Shown here in pieces: positions 15,716-18,644 of a DNA stretch of 18,644 nucleotides. How positions within the stretch are numbered: position 1 is the first letter of the stretch; each line of letters opens with the position of its first letter. The translations under genes were made by a program, and so were the position numbers. The stretch comes from Kytococcus schroeteri (lineage in GTDB: Bacteria > Actinomycetota > Actinomycetes > Actinomycetales > Dermatophilaceae): NCBI RefSeq assembly GCF_002847825.1, contig NZ_PKIZ01000010.1, positions 1-18,644 of the forward strand. Direction: 5' to 3'. The notes beneath the pieces are model-generated. The model was not told where the DNA came from. It made no database searches and worked only from the letters and a program-made list of their open reading frames with translations.

Positions 15716-17287
15716 TCAGGCCAGCGGCACGTCCTCGACGGCGGCCAGCAGGGTGCGCAGGCCGGAGCCGGTGCCGCCGGCGGGGGTGTAGCCCCACGGG
15801 CTGCCCTCGTGGAAGGCCGGGCCGGCGATGTCGATGTGGGCCCACGGCAGCTGCTGGGCGTCGCCCGTGACGTGGTCCTCACCCTGCGTGGAGCCCACGA
15901 AGCGCATCAGGTAGGCCGCGGCGGTCTGCATGCCGGCCGGCTTGCCGTAGCCGATGATGTTGCGCAGGTCGGCCACGGGGGAGACGAGGCCCTCGTGCAC
16001 CTCCTCGGGGATGGGCAGGCCCACCAGCGGCTCGCCGGTGCGCTCGGCCAGACCCACCACGCGCTCGCGCAGGGCGTCGTCGTTGGCCACGACGCCGGCG
16101 GTGCGGTCGCCCAGGGCCATCACCGCGGCACCGGTGAGGGTGGCGATGTCGAGCACCAGATCGGGCTTCTCGCGGGTGGCCAGCACGAGGCCGTCGCACA
16201 TGGCCAGACGGCCCTCGGCGTCGGTGTTGAGCACCTCCACGGTCAGGCCGTTGAGGGCGGTCACCACGTCACCGGGGCGCTGGGCGTCGCGCGAGGGCAT
16301 GTTCTCGGCCAGGCAGAGGATGCCGGTGACGGCCGTCTGCACGCCCAGCTCGGCGGCGGCGAACACGGCGCCGGCCACGGCGGCCGCGCCACCCATGTCG
16401 CACTTCATGGTGGTCATGCCCTGCGGCGGCTTGAGGGAGAGGCCACCGGTGTCGAAGGTGATGCCCTTGCCCACCATCGCCACGTGCTTCTGGGCACCGG
16501 CCGGGCGGTAGCGCAGCACCGCGATGCGGGGACCGCGCGCCGAGCCCTTGCCCACGCCGTGGATGGCGCCGGCGCCCATGGACTCCAGCTGTGCGTCATC
16601 GATGACCTCGACCTCCACGCCCTGCGGCGCGCGCTCGGTCACCGAGGCGGCGAAGGACTCGGGGTAGAGGAAGTTGGCGGGGGTGTTCACCAGGTCGCGG
16701 GCGTAGGCCATCTGGCGGCCCAGCACCAGAGCGCGCTGCAGCCCGGTCTCCACCTCGGCGGAGTCCCCGGCGGGCACCACGGCGATGCTGCGCACCTCGG
16801 GGGCCTCGGCCTCCACCTCGTCGGTGGCCTCCACCGAGCTCTTGAAGCGGGTGTCGGCGTAGGCGCCCAGCACGGCGCCCTCGGCGGCGGCGACGGTGCC
16901 GGTGGCGTCGGTGGCCGGCAGCGCCAGCACCACACGGGTGGCGCCGGCGGTGGCGCGCACGGCGGCACCGGCGGCGCGGCGCAGGCGGTCGGTGGTCGCG
17001 TCGGCCTGCTTGCCCAGACCTGCCACCACGACGAGGGTGGCGGACACGCCGGGGGCACCGGCGAGCACGGTCGTGGAGTCCACGGCGCCGGTGGCCTTGA
17101 GCGTGGTCAGGGCGGCGGCCAGGGCCTCGGTGGCCTCGGCGGGCAGGTCGGCGGCGGCCAGCTCGGCCTTGCCGTCCACCTGCCAGGCGCCCAGCACCAG
17201 GGCGTCGGCGGTGGCCTCGGCCGGGGCCTCGGTGGCCGTCGTGAGCTCGAGGTCGAAGGGGGACAGCTCGAAGGGCACGCTCGTCAT
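15716..17287 (-). CDS. pepA: Leucyl aminopeptidase (M17)
   Basis: The 523-residue protein has a variable Ala-rich N-terminal domain and a C-terminal M17 catalytic domain. The two-metal site is visible as MVGKGITFDTGGLSLKP (Lys274, Asp279, Lys286), Asp297 in MKCDMGG, and NTDAEGRL at 354-361 (Asp356, Glu358, Arg360). It removes N-terminal residues such as leucine in the cytosol, as a hexamer in known members. The ATG at 17287 has GAGGAG six to seven bases upstream. The equivalent in M. tuberculosis (pepB) lies in the same neighbourhood, between gcvT and dlaT. The N-terminal domain is very rich in Ala and Thr, common in high-GC relatives. It is divergent from gcvT and ends toward two hairpins. 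Confidence 0.95.
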   Translation of the reverse strand: MTSVPFELSPFDLELTTATEAPAEATADALVLGAWQVDGKAELAAADLPAEATEALAAALTTLKATGAVDSTTVLAGAPGVSATLVVVAGLGKQADATTDRLRRAAGAAVRATAGATRVVLALPATDATGTVAAAEGAVLGAYADTRFKSSVEATDEVEAEAPEVRSIAVVPAGDSAEVETGLQRALVLGRQMAYARDLVNTPANFLYPESFAASVTERAPQGVEVEVIDDAQLESMGAGAIHGVGKGSARGPRIAVLRYRPAGAQKHVAMVGKGITFDTGGLSLKPPQGMTTMKCDMGGAAAVAGAVFAAAELGVQTAVTGILCLAENMPSRDAQRPGDVVTALNGLTVEVLNTDAEGRLAMCDGLVLATREKPDLVLDIATLTGAAVMALGDRTAGVVANDDALRERVVGLAERTGEPLVGLPIPEEVHEGLVSPVADLRNIIGYGKPAGMQTAAAYLMRFVGSTQGEDHVTGDAQQLPWAHIDIAGPAFHEGSPWGYTPAGGTGSGLRTLLAAVEDVPLA

Positions 17288-17325
17288 CAGGTCTCCTCGG
17301 ATCGGGATCGGTTCGCGCTCCAGAC

Positions 17326-17350
17326 GGCCCGGCGACTCGGCCGCCGGGCC
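17326..17350 (-). other. Hairpin in the pepA leader
   Basis: GGCCCGGCG (17326-17334) pairs perfectly over nine bases with CGCCGGGCC (17342-17350), with a seven-base loop. If transcription starts near 17356, the hairpin is at the very 5' end of the pepA leader, about 40 bases before the start. It could protect the mRNA or serve as an operator; neither is shown. Confidence 0.45.
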
Positions 17351-17362
17351 ACAGTGGCACCG

Positions 17363-17390
17363 ATCGTACGCGCGGTGCGATCCACGTCAC
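17363..17390 (-). promoter_or_regulatory. Candidate pepA promoter
   Basis: On the minus strand GTGACG (17385-17390) and TACGAT (17363-17368) are 16 bases apart. TACGAT is a good TANNAT -10 box. The site is within 40 bases of the proposed gcvT -10, so the two divergent promoters share a short region. Confidence 0.45.
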
Positions 17391-17401
17391 GTCCGGGCGG
17401 G

Positions 17402-17407
17402 TACGGT
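17402..17407 (+). promoter_or_regulatory. Candidate -10 box for a leaderless gcvT transcript
   Basis: TACGGT lies six bases before the gcvT ATG, and no ribosome binding site is present. This follows the same pattern as ptrB, lipB and the RDD-protein gene. No glycine riboswitch is visible ahead of the gene. Confidence 0.45.
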
Positions 17408-17413
17408 GCGCAC

Positions 17414-18644
17414 ATGACCGACTCCTCCCTCCGTCACTCCCCCCTCCACGAGGCCCACGTCGCCCGCGGCGCCAAGATGGCCGACTTCGGTGGCTGGGAC
17501 ATGCCCATCGAGTTCCCCGGCGGCGGCGTCAAGGCCGAGCACAACGCCACCCGCGAGGCCGTCGGGCTCTTCGACGTCTCGCACATGGGCAAGGTCCGCG
17601 TCTCCGGTCCCGGTGCGGCGGCCTTCGTCAACTCCTGCTTCACCAACGACCTCACCCGCATCGAGCCGGGCAAGGCGCAGTACACGATGTGCTGCAACGA
17701 GTCCGGTGGTGTCGTCGACGATCTGATCCAGTACCTGCGCTCCGAGGACGACGTGTTCCTCGTGCCCAACGCCGCCAACGCCACCCAGGTGGCCCGCCTG
17801 CTCACCGAGGCCGCGGCCGAGCGCGCCCCGGAGGTGACCGTCTCCGACGAGCACACCCAGCACGGCATCGTCGCCGTGCAGGGCCCGAAGGCCGACGAGG
17901 TCATGACCGCCCTCGGCCTGCCGGTGGACCACCCGGACTTCATGTCCTTCCTCGACGCGCAGTGGAAGGGCCACGAGGTGGTCGTCTGCCGCTCCGGCTA
18001 CACCGGTGAGAAGGGCTACGAGCTGGTCTGCCCCTGGGACGCCACCGCCGAGCTGTGGGAGGCCCTCGTGGCCGCTGCCGCCGAGGTGGGCGGCCTGCCC
18101 GCCGGCCTGGGTGCCCGCGACACGCTGCGCACCGAGATGGGCTACCCGCTGCACGGCCACGAGCTCTCGGTGGACATCTCCCCGGTGATGGCCCGCAACG
18201 CCTGGGCCGTCGGCTGGGACAAGGAGGCCTTCTGGGGCAAGGAGGCCCTGGCGGCCCAGCGCGCGGAGAAGTCCGGCCGCCTGAACCGCGGCATCAAGGT
18301 GACCGGTCGCGGCATCCCGCGTGAGGGCAACGAGGTGAGGGCCACCGACGGCACGGTCATCGGGGTGGTCACCTCCGGCACCTTCTCGCCCACCCTGGGC
18401 CACGGCATCGCCATCGCGCTGGTGGACCGCTCCCACACCTTCGGTGACGAGGTCGTCATCGACGTGCGCGGCCGTGAGGTGGCCGGCGAGCTCGTGAAGC
18501 CGCCGTGCGATGGGGCTCAGGCGCGGTGGTCGGGGGAGTCCGGGGCGTCGTCCACCGGGTCGGGTTCCGCCTCCGCTCCGGGGGCGTCGGCGGCGTCCTC
18601 GGGTGCGGATCCGCCGGTGCCGCGGCGCGTGCGCAGCTGCTCGG
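17414..18644 (+). CDS. gcvT: Aminomethyltransferase (glycine cleavage T protein), 3' end open
   Basis: The T protein takes the aminomethyl group from lipoylated GcvH and passes the carbon to tetrahydrofolate, releasing ammonia. Family blocks are clear: HEAHVARGAKMADFGGWDMP near the start, GLFDVSHMGK (51-60), GGVVDDLIQY with Asp102/Asp103, SGYTGEKGYEL (195-204), GLGARDTLRTEMGYPLHGHEL and TSGTFSPTLGHGIAIALV. Homology ends as expected at GRE-x(6)-VKPP, residue 364. The frame then runs on without a stop to the window edge, 46 further codons rich in Ser, Gly and Ala that do not look like GcvT and lie antisense to a minus-strand gene. No stop occurs in any plus frame from 18498 to the edge, so a simple frameshift does not restore a normal end. 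The ATG at 17414 gives the family start. It is divergent from pepA. Confidence 0.93.
   Translation, partial: MTDSSLRHSPLHEAHVARGAKMADFGGWDMPIEFPGGGVKAEHNATREAVGLFDVSHMGKVRVSGPGAAAFVNSCFTNDLTRIEPGKAQYTMCCNESGGVVDDLIQYLRSEDDVFLVPNAANATQVARLLTEAAAERAPEVTVSDEHTQHGIVAVQGPKADEVMTALGLPVDHPDFMSFLDAQWKGHEVVVCRSGYTGEKGYELVCPWDATAELWEALVAAAAEVGGLPAGLGARDTLRTEMGYPLHGHELSVDISPVMARNAWAVGWDKEAFWGKEALAAQRAEKSGRLNRGIKVTGRGIPREGNEVRATDGTVIGVVTSGTFSPTLGHGIAIALVDRSHTFGDEVVIDVRGREVAGELVKPPCDGAQARWSGESGASSTGSGSASAPGASAASSGADPPVPRRVRSCS
18517..18644 (-). CDS. C-terminal end of an unidentified protein
   Basis: On the minus strand a frame open from the window edge ends at a TGA (18517-18519) and encodes 41 residues: EQLRTRRGTGGSAPEDAADA, then an acidic Pro/Asp-rich tail ending DSPDHRA. 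Third codon positions are almost all C or G, while second positions are mixed, as in real genes here, whereas the opposing gcvT run-on has G/C-heavy second positions. So this is likely the true coding strand in this stretch. The acidic tail is not diagnostic of a family; no function is proposed. It converges with gcvT with no hairpin between them, unlike the other convergent pairs with strong stems. Confidence 0.55.
   Translation of the reverse strand, partial: EQLRTRRGTGGSAPEDAADAPGAEAEPDPVDDAPDSPDHRA

Noticed and set aside
17287..17414. Glycine riboswitch ahead of gcvT
   Set aside because: The pepA-gcvT gap is about 126 bases and holds divergent promoters and one hairpin; no tandem aptamer pattern is seen, and the gcvT message appears leaderless.
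18400..18515. Frameshift at the end of gcvT that would restore a normal stop
   Set aside because: The only nearby off-frame stop (TGA at 18495-18497) would cut before the conserved KPP end, and no plus-frame stop occurs from 18498 to the window edge.
1..18644. CRISPR array, tRNA or rRNA genes, insertion sequence or prophage
   Set aside because: No regularly spaced repeats, no cloverleaf-like segments, no transposase or phage protein motifs were seen on either strand; repeats found are short in-gene tandem units.

Overview
The window is very GC-rich, with gene bodies dominated by C or G in third codon positions, frequent GTG starts and AGGAG-type ribosome binding sites. Gene content and order point to an actinobacterium, probably of the order Micrococcales. 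The genus cannot be fixed from the sequence alone. The backbone (gcvT, pepA, lipoylated E2, lipB, lipA, DUF4191, RDD protein, glnA) follows the order I recall from Mycobacterium tuberculosis around Rv2211c to Rv2220, so most of this is conserved actinobacterial core.

Layout. 1-246: 3' end of an HNH endonuclease gene (+). 300-3661: oligopeptidase B-like S9 peptidase, then a HPr-kinase-like/PqqD-like fusion whose start overlaps the peptidase stop (+). A strong hairpin separates this pair from convergent glnA (-, 5176 to 3752). glnA is divergent from a small RDD membrane protein (+, 5373-5849). A five-gene minus-strand run follows: lipB, lipA, DUF4191, a Tat/lipoprotein PIG-L deacetylase and an HGSNAT-like membrane acyltransferase (10320 down to 5892). 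Divergent from lipB is a one-pass membrane protein with a degenerate kinase C-lobe (+, 10386-11720). A hairpin then separates it from convergent sucB/dlaT-type E2, which lies behind lpd (-, 15175 to 11822). A 58-residue DUF5302 protein (+) and pepA (-) converge on another strong hairpin. gcvT (+) begins at 17414 and runs out of the window without a stop, over the antisense 3' end of a minus-strand gene.

Functional theme. The middle and right part is a lipoate hub: LipB and LipA make protein-bound lipoate, the two-lipoyl-domain E2 and Lpd use it in a 2-oxo-acid dehydrogenase complex, and GcvT works with lipoylated GcvH in glycine cleavage. GlnA connects to nitrogen assimilation and has the tyrosine used for adenylylation control in this family.

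The most unusual items are accessory insertions in this conserved frame: a predicted surface GlcNAc-type deacetylase paired with a predicted transmembrane glucosamine N-acetyltransferase; a membrane pseudokinase lacking the N-lobe and catalytic residues; the HprK-like/PqqD fusion coupled to an oligopeptidase; and a gcvT frame without its expected stop. Four genes show a TANNNT hexamer 6-7 bases before the start codon, a signature of leaderless transcripts, while six others have good ribosome binding sites. I saw no tRNA, rRNA, CRISPR array, insertion sequence or phage gene, and no gene-free stretch longer than 300 bases.
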